The position numbers were made by a program, and so were the translations under genes. Positions 10,570 through 22,509 of a DNA stretch of 64,000 nucleotides are shown here, piece by piece; position 1 is the stretch's first letter; each line of letters starts with the position of its first letter. The notes below the pieces were generated by a model. That model was not told the origin of the DNA. It was given only the letters and a program-made list of their open reading frames with translations, and searched no databases. The stretch comes from Agapetus fuscipes (lineage: Eukaryota; Arthropoda; Insecta; Trichoptera; Glossosomatidae): the NCBI GenBank assembly GCA_951799405.1, contig OX637332.1:16001001-16065000 (forward strand), in the 5' to 3' direction.

Positions 10570-10909
10570 TTTATCAATTATCTAAGTTGCAAGATATTTT
10601 AACATTTAAGGCTCGTATTTAATGCATGCCCACAAGTTGCAACACATGTTGCATGTGCAAAATAAATCAAATCACACTTGAACAACTAGAGAGGGAAAGT
10701 TGTATACAAAAACACCAAGTCCCTGCTTCGAGCCACGGCATCCAAGATGGAAATAGCCATGGTGATTGCCAATCTTAGTTAGAAGTGGCACCGAAAGAAG
10801 AAGAAGTTTTCATTTGTTTATTTTGGTTAACTTTGCCAATGTCACCTCTGTTTTAGGCAAGGTCGGCAAGTGTTGTAAGGCTTATGTTAATTTGAGATTT
10901 TGTAAGTTC
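10570..10909. repeat. Fragments of non-LTR tails around a degenerate 3' end
   Basis: 10570-10640 is a partial minus-strand tail and 10842-10909 a partial plus-strand tail of the dispersed family. Between them, ending near 10808 in GAAGAAGAAG, is sequence resembling the decayed C-terminal end of another non-LTR element. That last assignment is weak. Confidence 0.45.
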
Positions 10910-10961
10910 AAAGAAATATTAATATTTAAGATTCTTAAATCTTAAATATTAATATTTCTTT
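10910..10961. repeat. Perfect 24-bp inverted repeat, 4-base loop
   Basis: AAAGAAATATTAATATTTAA plus GATT is followed by the loop CTTA and then its exact reverse complement. It sits at the broken end of a non-LTR tail and could be a foldback formed at the breakpoint. Confidence 0.8.
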
Positions 10962-11427
10962 GTAAATTTTTTATTTGATCTACGCAATTGAGTTAACTTA
11001 ATGTTTTATACTCGGGGTACTGATTGTCTATTCATCAATGTTGATAGCAAAATTAAATAATGTAAAATAATAGTTAATTTTCATTAGTGTTCCTGGTTTT
11101 AATTGTCTGTGATAAGATGTCCATGCATAGTGAGTGATTCAAAGAAATGCCTCTTGTTAAAGTTATATCAATCACACATAACATTATTTGAATAGATAGC
11201 AATCACTCAATTTGAAAACTTATGAACTGTAATTAATGTATAGCGAGATGATAGACATAGTAATTAAAGTAATTGTATCATTACTTGTAAATTGCACTTG
11301 GTGTATATTATGTCATACATAATTGAGAAGTAATTGATTTTCAGTCACTTCATTGTTATTTTTTATCAAAATTGGAAATACTTTTACTTTTTAATTTCAT
11401 TTTATCTTTCGCTATAATTAACTTCAG

Positions 11428-11557
11428 TCATATTTATAAGGATGAGTTCATCCTGAATCGTCGTGCAGAAAGGGTACCTCCTGAAGACGCTAACTACGAG
11501 GCCAGCAAAATGTTGAGAAGTTCTCCCGACACAGATCATCTAATATCCGAAGTGTAA
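11428..11557 (+). CDS. Last exon of an unidentified host gene
   Basis: A pyrimidine-bearing acceptor (TTAACTTCAG) is followed by 43 codons (one phase base first) ending in a TAA stop at 11555-11557. The peptide starts HIYKDEFILNRRAERVPPED and ends DTDHLISEV. Codon use and GC content are richer than the flanks, which are plain AT-rich DNA; that and the splice site make it look like a genuine hydrophilic C-terminus. I do not recognise the family. The last four residues, ISEV, could act as a PDZ ligand. Upstream exons were not found in the window. Nine bases after the stop a non-LTR tail begins, so transposon sequence forms the 3' UTR. Confidence 0.5.
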
Positions 11558-11567
11558 TTAATTTAAT

Positions 11568-11800
11568 GATTAGGCTGACCACCCATTCTGTAAAAATGGT
11601 TCACTTTGCCAATGTCACTCCTGTTTCAGGGAAGGGCGGCAAGAGTTGCAGAGATTTTCATTTCTCATTTGAGATTGGGTTTTTATGTTGTAAGTCCACA
11701 TGCGGCATGTGTAAGTGCGAACTTATACGTGTCTGCTTGTGGGAATGGGAATGGATGTAATATGAATCTTAAATGTAATTGCAACTCAGATTACAGATTA
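11568..11800 (+). repeat. Non-LTR retrotransposon 3' tail
   Basis: Copy of the dispersed family starting GGCTGACCACCCAT. It lies directly behind the stop codon of the 11428-11557 exon. Confidence 0.75.
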
Positions 11801-11871
11801 AATTTGTTTTTTGTTACGATTTTGTACTTGTTCAAAGGAAGTAAAATTAAACAAGAATTCAATGGTAGCCT

Positions 11872-12085
11872 ATAATAATCTATAATCTAAGTTGCAATAA
11901 TATACATACATTAAAGATTCTTATGAAATGCATGTCCACAAGCAGACACAAGTAAGTTCGCGCTTACTCATGCTGCATGTGTATGTTCAAAGTAAAAACC
12001 CAAATCTTAAATAAACAGAAACCCTGAAAGTCTTCCCTCTCGGATTCCCTGAAACAGGGGTGTAATTGGCAAACTGAAATGCCTC
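11872..12085 (-). repeat. Non-LTR retrotransposon 3' tail, inverted
   Basis: A second, more diverged tail in the opposite orientation, only about 70 bp from the previous one. A transcript through both could form a long hairpin. Confidence 0.7.
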
Positions 12086-12794
12086 ATTATTTGAAATTAG
12101 TTTTGAAGCGAAGAATACAAGTAAAAAGTAGAGTATTTTATAGAAATGAAACTATAATATTTTTTTTAATAACTTTATTTCTTATAATAATAATAACATA
12201 TTTTCTGCATGATGCTTTTATACTTATTATAATTCAATAAATTCTTTCGGATTAAGTTTTGGTTATGCCATACTTTAAGTAATGCTTATTTCTCGCACTT
12301 GATTGTTATGTTTGATTTGTATTTAAAAATAAAGGGTTATAACACAAACAATTATTTTATTTACATCCTCCGAAAAAATTGTGATTTACTTGTTTTTATA
12401 TAAAACAACAAGTGAAAACATATGTTGAAAGTTTGTGATTTGTGTTCCTGGATAACTAATTAATGAATATACTTTTTCATAAATTTTGAAGTTTCATCAA
12501 GTATTAAGGTAGGAAATCAATTTATATGTAAAAAAATAACCTCAAAAAAGTATTCCTTTCTGGCGGTGCGTATGTAGCAAATAAATTCAGAATCGAAAAG
12601 GTTAATAGGCACTTGTATTCTACAGAGCCGGTTCTGGATAACAAAAAAGAGTTTTTTTATTTTCTTATTACTTATTAAAAATAATACCACTTATTTAACC
12701 TTTTAAAATTGTAATCTAAACAATGCATTTAATGACTAAAGCATGAGTTCTCAATATTTTTTGGTTTTTTATTTTATTTTTAGTATACTTTCTT
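12086..12794. other. AT-rich non-coding stretch
   Basis: Nothing recognisable on either strand apart from scattered AATAAA-type signals that could serve the upstream exon. Confidence 0.4.
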
Positions 12795-12957
12795 GACTTA
12801 TAGGTTGGTATGAGGCTGACCATCCATACTGTAACAATAGTTCAATTTGCCAATGTCACTCGTGTTTCAGAGAAGGTCGGCAAGAGTTGCAGGGCTTATG
12901 TTCATTTGAGATAAGGTTTTCATTGTAGGTTCATATGCCCCATGTTTAAGCGCAAAC
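12795..12957 (+). repeat. Non-LTR tail broken by a minisatellite
   Basis: The tail family is recognisable from TTGACTTATAGGTTGG to GTTTAAGCGCAAAC, where the 15-bp minisatellite begins. The rest of the tail is not found on the far side. Confidence 0.7.
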
Positions 12958-13600
12958 TTTTGTCGGTGGACATTTTGTAGGTGGACATTTTGTCGGTGGA
13001 CATTCTGTTGGTGGATATTTTGTCGGGGGACATTGTATCGGTGGACATTATGTCAGTGGACATTCTGTCGGGGGACATGTTGTGGACATTTTACAAATGT
13101 CCACCGACAAGATGTTCACCTACAAAATGTCCACCTACAAAATGTCCACGCGACAAAATGTCCACCGATACAATGTCCACGGACAAAATGTCCACCGATA
13201 CAATGTCCACGGACAAAATGTCCACCTACAAAATGTCCACCGACAAAATGTACACCGACAAAATGTCCACCTACAAAATGTCCACCGAAAAAATGTCCAC
13301 CTTCAAAATGTCCACCGAGAAAATGTCCACCAACAAAATGTCCACCCATACAATGTTCACGGACAAAATGTCCACCGACAAAAAGCCGGACATTTTGTCG
13401 GTGGACATTTTGTTGGTGGACATTTTCTCGGTGGACATTTTCTCGGTGGACATTTTGTCAGTGGACATTTTGTCGGTGGACATTTTGTCCGTGAACATTG
13501 TATCGGTGGACATTCTGTCGATGGATATTTTGTCGGTGGACATTTTGTCATGTGGACATTCTGTCGGTGGACATTCTGTCAATGGAGATTTTGTCGTGAC
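12958..13600. repeat. 15-bp minisatellite in three alternating blocks
   Basis: The unit is GTGGACATTTTGTCG with variants. It runs forward at about 12958-13090, inverted at about 13095-13386, and forward again at about 13388-13595, roughly 9, 19 and 14 units. Since 15 is divisible by three, every frame that lacks a stop in one unit stays open throughout, giving apparent pentapeptide proteins (for example MSTDK or CPPTK repeats) in several frames. These are by-products, not genes. The inverted blocks could fold into a hairpin about 130-200 bp long on each side. Confidence 0.9.
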
Positions 13601-13609
13601 ACCGGTCTA

Positions 13610-15793
13610 ACTTCAAAACTTTCGATAATATTTTTTTTTTAAGAAAGAAAAAATATTTAATTCATTTTAGCTTATCTTCTTTAGTTCGACCCTGGTGGAT
13701 GGAAAGAATTGGTATTGTACACACAGACACTTTAGTATATCTACGTGTTTCTGCATGTGTGTATGTGAGAGAGCTCCCCGAGAGCGACCTCACCCGTCAA
13801 CAACTTTCTCAATACTAAATTAGAATTCGCTTACCTTCTGGTTTTATAGCATCGTTTTCTTCATACAATTATTGTATGGAAATTTCGAAGCGGTTTTTTT
13901 ATTGTATTTTGTTAAATAAACATGCATTATCACGAAAAAAAAATGCGGTCAATTTTGAGTTTGATTAATAAACTTACTATTCATATATATTTTTTGTATA
14001 CTTTCATTCAACAAATTCAAGTTATTCATTGAACCCAGATAGCATTATTTCGTAATAATTCATAAGTTTGTGTTCATTTTGACAGAATTCAAATAACTTT
14101 TATCATTTTTGGAAATGGTCAATCTGTAAATTATACATTTCTTTATTTTATTCTGACAGTAACAGATTTTAAAAAAAAAGTAAACATAATGGACATTTAA
14201 AACCCAGAACACCGTTTTGGACGTATTCGCTCTATGGGGTGTTAAGACACGATACATTTTTGAAAAATGATGATGCGAAAATATTGAGTATGTGAATCTC
14301 CGAAAAATATAACCTGGAATGGTTGCAGGATTTGAATGAAAGAATAGGTATTTAACAAAATGAGAGGAATAAAAATACACTTCATTTAATTGTAAATATA
14401 GTTCTACATTATTTATTTAAAAAAGTAAGTAAATTATAGTAATTACATCAGTAAATTATTGGAGTTGAATAGGAAATTTTAAAACAAGGATGTAAATAAC
14501 AAGTACTGAAATGGATTATAACAATTGACTTTTATATATTTTAGAAGCAAATTCTAATGAAACACTGTTTCTTTTCACAATTTATTTTTAATAATATTTA
14601 AGAACGTTTTTGATCTAGATTGTAGATTGAAAACGTTTGTAAATATTAATTACAATCTGTTTAACTCTGTTTCTTACAATCTGTTTCTAAAAAATATAAA
14701 AATCAATCAATATGAATTTTCACAGTGTTAATACACAAACCATAAAAAATAGTATAGGAATACATATTATAAAATAAACAAACAATATTGATAAGCAACT
14801 TGCTACTACATTTGTTTTTATCTTGTTCTGAAAAATTGAAAGGCGGGAATCAGATATAAAATAAATTAAACATGAATACAAAACACTGTTGTATTTTACT
14901 GATATAATGATAAATATAGTTTTATTCTACTGATAAATAAGGATATATATCAGTAGAATACAACATGGTTTGATTGCATGGAGTTCTACAAAGTTTCCAC
15001 TGAAACGTTAGATTAGTTTTTTGGATACAGACCATAATGTTTTTATTGAATTAAGTTGCGACAGGAATTTAATTCAGTAAGGAAAAAAAATACAAAAAAA
15101 ATCCAACAGATTTATAAATTATTTTCATATTTAAGGTTTACTTTTTGTAAATCAAAAAATCCACACCAAAGAATGAAAGACATTTTGAATTTGAGAGAGA
15201 GAGAGAGAGAGAGTATTAACATAGAACTATTTATTTACTATGGGTTAAAGAATAATTCCATGATGAAGTATCTCCTAATTTTAAAGAAAACAAAAAAAAA
15301 CACCAAAATTCTCCGTATGACATGCCTGGATGGTGATTGACCACTGAAGAGGGTCCTTTCAAAAATACTTGCAAGGTAAGCAAAATACCTACTTACAGTA
15401 AAAATTGTATTTAAATTTATAAGGATGTACAATTAAAATTTATAGTTCAATTCAAATCATTGTTAGAAATCAAGTTAGTTTGTAATAATATGTTATTTTA
15501 AAGGCACAGGAAAACAGCATTCATTCTGAAATCTAACCCAGTAGATAGTGGTTAGGCAGATATGAAAGGGTTGGTTGTGAAAGTAAAAAACTATCTACAT
15601 ACAAAAACTAAAAGGAAAAGGTTGGGACTATTAATTTTCTCGATTGACCCTGTTGACAATAATGATTGTGTAATTTTGCCAAAAACTTCATGCTACTATT
15701 GTCAACTCTGTTTTATATGTAAGTGTGGAATAACGATCCACTTGGCCCAGCTGGACTAATATTCTTGGACAAAATATCATGTATTAACAAATA
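13610..15793. other. AT-rich non-coding stretch
   Basis: No coding sequence with family features. A (GA)n tract lies near 15195-15214. Short frames are scattered and lack splice signals or recognisable motifs. Confidence 0.45.
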
Positions 15794-15867
15794 TTAGGTC
15801 CTTACATATGAAATTGGCGTTTTGCCGGACTGGCCACTTTGAACTCAAATATCTCCTTCCGTGATTT

Positions 15868-15945
15868 GAGAGGGCCCTTGAGGTGTGACACACACAAAAA
15901 CGGCACTCTTTTATTATGTGTACCTTATAAATAAATTATCCTTGT
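15868..15945 (+). repeat. 5S-type SINE body inside mariner
   Basis: GGGCCCTTGAGGTGTGACAC and the following ACGGCACTC/AAATAAATTATCC match the body at 34300-34375 and 9495-9560. It lies between the mariner left terminus and the transposase start. Confidence 0.5.
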
Positions 15946-16098
15946 ATATATATATATATATATATATATCTCCTCTTTGGTTAAGAATTCCAAATTCAAA
16001 TTTATACAGCTATTTACTTATGTATTTGTGTTTTGAAATTTGTAATTCATTTGTTCGTTCTTCAATTGTTTTTTTCTTTGCGTCACTTATTGTACAAA

Positions 16099-17106
16099 AT
16101 GGAAAACTTGAAATACGAGTACGAGTTCCACCGTGGCATCAGTGCTGCAGAAATGGCTCGAAGGACTAATGATGTGCATGGCAACAGTGTCGCAAAATAA
16201 AACACAGTGCGATTTTGGTTTCAACGTTTTCGTTCTGGAAATTTTAGCCTGCAGAACAAGCCTCGTGGACGGCCGGAGACCAAAGTTGATAATGAGGAAT
16301 TGAAGGCTTTTGTGGAAGCGGATCCATTGCAAACCACGATCGAGTAAGCTGTAGGCTGCGAAGTTAGTGATAAAAGTATTTTAATTCACTTGAAGCAAAT
16401 TGGAAAGGTGAAAAGGCTTGAAAGGTGGAAGCCTCACAAATTGAGTGAAGCAAATCAATAAACGCGTGTCGACTGCTGCGTTACATTACTTAACTGGCAC
16501 AATAATGAAGGAATTTTAAGTCGAATTTTTACCTGTGATGAAAAATGGATCCTCTACAATAATCAGAAGCACTCATCGCAATAGCTGAACCCTGCTAAAC
16601 CAGCCAAATCATACCCCAAGCGAAAATTGGCTCAAAAATTGTTACTTGTGAGCGTTTGGTGGACTAGTGCCGGTGTCGTTCACTACACTTTTCTTAAATC
16701 TGGTCAGACAATTACGGCATATGTCTATTGTCAGCAACTGCAAACCATGACGGAAAAGCTAGCTGCTAAACAGCCGAGGCTGGTCAATCGCTCTAGGCAA
16801 CTGCTGCTTCATGACACCGCTAGACCACACACTCCACAGCAGACGGCTACCAAATTAGAGGAGCTTCAATTGGAATGTTTAAGACATCCCCCATACTCCC
16901 CGGACCTTGCTCTTACAGATAACCATTTTTTTCGAAATTCGGATAACTTCTTACAAGGGATAAAATTCAACTCCGATGGGGCAGTTCAAACCGCTTTCAA
17001 AGATTGTATTGATTGCCATCCGAATGGTTATTTTAGTAAAAGGATCAATGAACTACCTATGAGATGGCAAAAGTGCATAGATAGCAATGGTATATACTTT
17101 GATTAA
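16099..17106 (+). pseudogene. mariner transposase with four stop codons
   Basis: The transposase reads in a single frame from MENLKYEYEFHRG to GIYFD, about 335 codons and close to the usual ~345. The catalytic triad is recognisable as D,D34D: TCDEKWILYNN, LLHDTARPHTPQQ, and SPDLALTDNHFF, with exactly 34 residues between the second and third aspartates. In-frame stops at 16198, 16345, 16459 and 16582 kill the first half. There is no frameshift, so decay has been by point mutation only. The second and third canonical motifs are slightly altered (HDTARPH, LALTDN). Confidence 0.9.
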
Positions 17107-17183
17107 ATAAATATATTGTATTAAAAAAAAAAAACTTTTTGTTCCTTCCATACAAAATGCCAATTTCATATGTAAGGACCTAA

Positions 17184-17984
17184 TATTTAGTTTATTTACT
17201 AAATAGCTAATGCTGCCAAATGGAGTTACTATATTATTAGTATTCATATATCTTACAAAATATTGTTTTACATTTTGTATGAAATGCTTATTTTTGATAG
17301 TGGAAAAAAATACTGCACAATTTATTATGTTTTTTTACAAGTAAATAAGTACCTATAAGAACTTTGTCTTTTACAGTTTACTCCTTTATCTTATAATGTT
17401 ATGTTTTGTATGAAATGCCAATTTATTTTTTTATTCAATAAAAATGATGTGAAAGTAAAGTTATTATTAACAAGCATTGTGCTCTTATCTATAATTTATT
17501 TAAATCTAGAGTATGAGGGTCTGTTTATTTATTTATATATGTAGTATAATTGAGCTAAATAATCATCAGAATTCAAATGCCAGTTGATGTATACCATATG
17601 TATGAAGCATTACACCATGATATATTTTTTCTACAGCTCATTCTTTGGATATTATCACTAAATTATCTAATAAACTTCTTTCCTAACACAAAAAAACTTC
17701 AAAGCTAGAACTTACATAATTAAATAAGGAATAACATACAAAAGGTAGATAATTTTTTTACAGATTACGTAACAGAATCTCTAATTAGTTACTTTTTTCC
17801 TGATATTGAAACTTAACTTACGCAAATGATAGAATTTTGTTTATAGTATTTTAGAGAACTTCAATCTTTCACACTATTCTCAAGAATTACAATGGGGTTT
17901 AAAAATGATGGGAGTGAGATACAATATTCCTAGACAATAAATTTAAAACGGTTGCTAAAAGCTTGCTTTCGTTCAGCATACAAT
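17184..17984. other. AT-rich non-coding stretch
   Basis: No features recognised. Confidence 0.4.
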
Positions 17985-18275
17985 GGAAACAGCTACGCTC
18001 GGTATTTCCCTACGTGATGGAATCAGAAATGAGGATAGCAGTAGAATAAACATTGGTAACATAGTTCATCAAACTGCGAACCTGAAGTGGCAGTGAGAAG
18101 AGCCTTTAGCTCCTAGAACCAATGGAGAGCCAAGGTTCTCAAGTGGCAGCCTCTCTGCCAAATGTTAAGATCACCTGATTTAGGTCCTAGGGAGTTTCTG
18201 TTTACAAATGCTACAAAGCAGGACATTTTAAAGGAGAAATGAGGCTTACGTCCAGCAATGGACAAGTGACAAAGG
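17985..18275 (+). pseudogene. Decayed non-LTR retrotransposon C-terminus
   Basis: In broken plus-strand frames one reads METATLGISLRDGIRNED, ANLKWQ, and EAYVQQWTSD. These are the landmarks of the C-terminal segment that follows RT in a large group of insect non-LTR elements. Several stops and frameshifts are present. It is a different family from the elements at 28.5 and 58.7 kb. Confidence 0.6.
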
Positions 18276-18970
18276 TAATTGTTTAAATATATTATGCTTT
18301 GCTTCACATGTAGTTCTGGTTGAGAAGTATCATTTGTGTAAATGGGTGTAAATAGCTCTGCAAGTACTAAAGTGGATTTTATACAAAAACTCAAGAGTTA
18401 AATTTTATAATTAAACAGAATAACAATTTTGCAACTTCACAATTAATGGGTTGTGAATGTTCTCTTTTACATGTTTGTGTATTGTTTATTTGTTTGGATT
18501 TGTGACAAAAAATTTTTTGACAATGCATTTCTGCAGAAACTAAAAATGAAAGCTAAAATCGAAATATAACTATTGTTACAGCATTAAGACTATATTACTT
18601 AAGTATTTATAAAGTGCACAACATTTAAAAAACAGTACTTCCGCATTCCATAAAGATATGGGGTTATTCTGATACAACATAAATTTTATCAGGCACTTGA
18701 AGATTATGAAAATCTGAAATCTGCGCTTAAATTTAATAAGTAAAAAAGTAAAGTTATTATATCTACTATATTATGATAAAGCACACATTGACTCATTAAC
18801 ATCAAATTTATTAATAATAGTTATTGAATATTCTATAAGAACAAAAGATTGTGTTAGCTTTAAATGTAAAAATCACTTTTGATCAAAAAGATTAAAAACA
18901 ACCCTTTCTTTTAATCACATCAATGCATAAATTTACATGCAATTGTATTTAGATTTTTTTCACACATTTA
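18276..18970. other. AT-rich non-coding stretch
   Basis: No features recognised apart from being the left flank of a MITE. Confidence 0.4.
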
Positions 18971-19376
18971 GGCTGGCCGCACACGCACGTTTTCTGTATT
19001 CGATTTCCTAATGCGGAATTTCGAATCGGAATTCCGTGAAGCAAGCGCAAAAGTTCGTTTTTCTTAATTCGGAATATGCACACGCCAGTACAGATAGTAC
19101 TGAATACTGAATAGAAATTTCCAAACGTATGCGCCGGCTCAAACAAAATGTATGCAAGCGCTGCGTTCCGCATGACGTCATTAGGTTTTTTCCAGTAGGT
19201 TTCTCCGAACGCGCCGGCTTGCACTCGAAACGTACGTGCGGAATTTATTCCGTTCGGAAAAAAAGTGAATGTGTGCGTCAGTTAATGTATTATCTACTGA
19301 TTCCATGCATTCGGATGTCCAAATACGGAAAACGAATTAGGAAACGAATCCGGAAAATAAGCGTGTGCGGCCAGCC
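18971..19376. mobile_element. PIF/Harbinger-type MITE
   Basis: A 406-bp element with inverted ends GGCTGGCCGCACACGC and GCGTGTGCGGCCAGCC, flanked on both sides by TTA (18968-18970 and 19377-19379). A TTA target duplication is characteristic of PIF/Harbinger. The element is GC-richer than its surroundings and has many GGAATT/CGGA-type internal motifs. No transposase is present. Confidence 0.8.
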
Positions 19377-19810
19377 TTAAAAGTAATTTTGAAAAAAAAG
19401 TGATTTGTAAATAACTTGTTAAATTTTATATAAAAAAAAATTTATAATATGTATACTAAGTAATATTCATTCAGCAAAAAGTAATACTAAATATTTATTA
19501 AGAGATTATAAGCTAAATAGTAATACATTCAATAATCATATTTTTATCTGTACAATATAATTTATATGCTATACAGGTAAAAGCATTTGAATAAAAGTAT
19601 AAAACATGAAACTTTAAGCCTAGAATTATTAACAAGGATATTGTTTGAAAAAAACAGGAATAAAATGTCCACACTAATAATAAATGTGTTAATAAAGTAA
19701 TAATACAGCTAAGAGATAAAACCCAGTGACATTAGAGAAATTATTAAGCATTTAACATTAAGCTATTACATATTCCTAGATAAATAAGTATGTATTCCCA
19801 AGTATAATTC

Positions 19811-20065
19811 CTTGACTTATAGGTTGGTATGAGACTGACCACCCATACTGTAAAAAATGGTTCACTTTGCCAATGTCACCCCTGTTTCAGGGAAGGTCGG
19901 CAAAAGTTGTGGGGCTTATGTTCATTTGAGGTTTGGATTTTATTTGTAAGTACACATTCAGCATTTGTAAGCGCGAACTACACTTGTTGGTTTGTGGGCA
20001 TACATCTGAGAGCTTTAAATGAATATATCCTTGCAACTTAGATTATAGATTATTATTATAGATTA
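19811..20065 (+). repeat. Non-LTR retrotransposon 3' tail
   Basis: Well-preserved tail from CTTGACTTATAGGTTGG to the ATAGATT microsatellite. Confidence 0.8.
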
Positions 20066-20373
20066 TTATATTCCCACATAAGTGAAAAATAATAGTAAAT
20101 GAGACAATATTTCAATCCTACTTAAATTTTTGAAGACAGGCCAAAGGTTTATGGTAAATATTAACCTGTAGTGTACTGTTCGTGCACATCAGGGCAAGCA
20201 TCCCATACAGGCAAACGTACTTACAATAAAGGTATTAAAAACCCAGCCCCCCCCCCCCCCATTTCCTTTTTCATTGTGTCAGTACTGTACAGGTGGATAA
20301 AAAAAAATGCACACACCTACAATAATTATTTTAGGTCAATCATATTATTTTATAGTCACTATTTGTATTCTTT

Positions 20374-20610
20374 TACTTATAGGTAGGTTGGTATAAGGCA
20401 GACTGTAAAAATGGTTCACTTTGCCAGTGCTACCCCTGTTTCAGGGAAGGCCAGCAAAAATTGCAGGGCTTATATTAATTTGAGATTTGGGTCTTTATTT
20501 TGTGAGTGCACATGCAGCAATTGTACCTTACACTTGTCTGCTTGTGGACATGCATTTTATATAATCTTAAATGTTTATGTATCTTTGCAACTTGGATTAT
20601 ACATTATAGC
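20374..20610 (+). repeat. Non-LTR retrotransposon 3' tail
   Basis: A further copy in the same orientation. A run of 13 C lies upstream at about 20250-20262. Confidence 0.75.
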
Positions 20611-21296
20611 TATGAATAAGAATGAATATCATACAAAAAAATACTGCAAAAATGTGTGCAATTAATTTTTATTTTTTATTTTCATTTTACAAAAATCTTT
20701 AGCCTGACATGATTACTTTATTTATTAAAAACATACAACTTCCTGGTTTTCACTTTACCAAAGGAGTAATAAAAATGAACTTAGATGGATGAATGATGTG
20801 TAAGTACTACATAATTTAATCATCAGTAATTCACCCTTACAATGAAAAAGTGTCAAGTAACCTAATAATATCATGAAGTATGTGTAAATTTTGATATTAC
20901 ATAAGATAAGACACATTTAATGTGATATTCATATGAAATTAAACATTCCAATGATTATTATACTATTTAAGTACATAGAACCAAGTGTGCAGTAGAATAA
21001 AAATTCCACACATTTATAATGTTATAAGAAATCATCACAATAATTAGGTATTCCTTTCAGGAATGAATATCAATCATTTATGAGTTTATTCTTCTCCAAA
21101 ATGATCAGTTAGATTGTATTTGAGATTCAAGCTTCACAATTGATTGTTAAGTTCTTTATTCTTTAAGATAGATGAGGCACCCAGTTTTTAAGCCATATTT
21201 ACCAAATAATGTAAAGAACTAAAAAAAATATTGAATATATTTTTTAGTAAAGATTAATGACTAGGGCATTTAAGATTGCTTCAGCATGTTTGAATA
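20611..21296. other. AT-rich non-coding stretch
   Basis: Nothing recognised. Confidence 0.4.
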
Positions 21297-21791
21297 GGGG
21301 TCCATAAATTACGTCATCGATTTTGGCCGATTTTCGACCCCCCCCCCCTTTACAATCATCCTATACTCATTATCTAATGACCCCCCCCCCGCCTTCTTGC
21401 TGTAATAATGGATGAGCTTAATAATTAATAATGTTATATTACTTAGATTTTGTAGGGTTTGTGTATTCACACAGTGAAATTCATTTTATTTAATATAAAA
21501 TTATTTTTTTCTAAAACGTAGTTTAATTTTCACAATAATATTTTATATCTCGAGCACTTTCGACCTTCAATACTCAGGTCATTATCAAGAGTGATGTATG
21601 TCAAATTAAAATTATTAAGAATTATTAAGAAGAATTATAAAGAATATTACTTACATAATATTTTGTATATTTTGTAGAAATTGGTATTTACAAGAACGAC
21701 GTCACTTTTGGTACTCGTACATCATTTGCCATCATCCGCAGACCAGACTACCCCCCCCTTAATGCGAATGACGTAATATATGGACAGCCCC
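21297..21791. mobile_element. MITE with homopolymer-rich ends, copy 1
   Basis: Inverted ends GGGGTCCATAAATTACGTCA and TGACGTAATATATGGACAGCCCC-type, with ATA on both sides (21294-21296 and 21792-21794). It contains long C runs near each end. A second copy in opposite orientation is at 23151-23438. Relative to that copy it carries a 209-bp insertion (21445-21653) bounded by the 9-bp repeat ATATTACTT. Confidence 0.8.
21445..21653. mobile_element. Nested 209-bp insertion with 9-bp duplication
   Basis: It is absent from the sister MITE at 23151-23438 and flanked by ATATTACTT at 21436-21444 and 21654-21662. It has no inverted ends, but its right side is a simple AATTATTAAG repeat, as in the tail of a SINE or short non-LTR copy. 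Confidence 0.65.
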
Positions 21792-22280
21792 ATACAACAT
21801 AAAAAGTTTATTAAAAATATTTATTTGTAAAGAGCATTTCATGCCTCAATCAGCAGAATTAAAAGAGTTTATTAATGAGACCTAAAGAGATTTAAAAATT
21901 TAGTAACTTTCCAAAAAACACAATGTTTCTGATATATATTGCAAAAAAGGTAAATTAAAGAATATTGCCGAACCATTTATTTACCTTTCCCCTAATAATG
22001 GTAACTAGAAAAAAACTAATTTGGGTACCACAAAGATATCATGGATGCTGAGTGAAAGTTGGTATTTTCTATTTTCAATGTGAAAACAATTTCATGGTAG
22101 AAATATTTAAGTATTAAACTGTTAACAAAAAAACCAAGGGTATTAAAATGTCTTTATTTTACATATGTATCGTTGCAGCTGTGTAGCGTGCTTCTCCTCT
22201 TCGCCAACTCCATTGTGAAGGACGATACTGAAACAGAAACAAGGAGATTGCCAATCAACAACAAAAACATGAGCGTATAC

Positions 22281-22509
22281 CAGTGGCGAAGGGTGCCATA
22301 CAAGCCGGTTCCCATCGGCTTCCCTTTTAAAATGATGTAACAAAGTAGTTAAAATATTTAGGCGCAAAGTAAAAAAATACATTTAAAACCAAAGAAACAA
22401 TACATATTTTTTCCCCATTGAAACCATGCAGTCTACATTATTATCATTTTTGCCTCATTTTAAACGGAAAACCGATGGGAATCGGCTTGTATGGCACCCT
22501 TCGCCACTG
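22281..22509. mobile_element. hAT-type MITE
   Basis: Inverted ends CAGTGGCGAAGGGTGCCATA and its reverse complement, with arms of about 60 bp. Flanked by an 8-bp duplication with one mismatch (GCGTATAC and GTGTATAC). End sequence and duplication length fit hAT. It is 229 bp and non-coding. Confidence 0.75.

Larger units (their letters stand above)
15794..17183 (+). mobile_element. mariner element, inactive
   Basis: Terminal inverted repeats TTAGGTCCTTACATATGAAA at the left and its reverse complement at the right, each flanked by the TA target duplication expected for Tc1/mariner. The element is 1390 bp. Its left non-coding part contains a (TA)n tract (15944-15968) and a block at 15868-15945 shared with the 5S-type SINE body, which looks like a nested insertion. 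Confidence 0.85.

Noticed and set aside
12958..13600. CRISPR array
   Set aside because: Units are contiguous with no unique spacers, and the sequence is eukaryotic.
12981..13610. Long ORFs (up to 209 codons) on both strands
   Set aside because: They are read-throughs of a 15-bp minisatellite; several frames are open at once and there is no gene structure.
18113..18394. 93-codon minus-strand ORF
   Set aside because: It is antisense to a decayed plus-strand non-LTR fragment.
22143..22382. 79-codon minus-strand ORF
   Set aside because: It runs across one arm of a hAT-type MITE.
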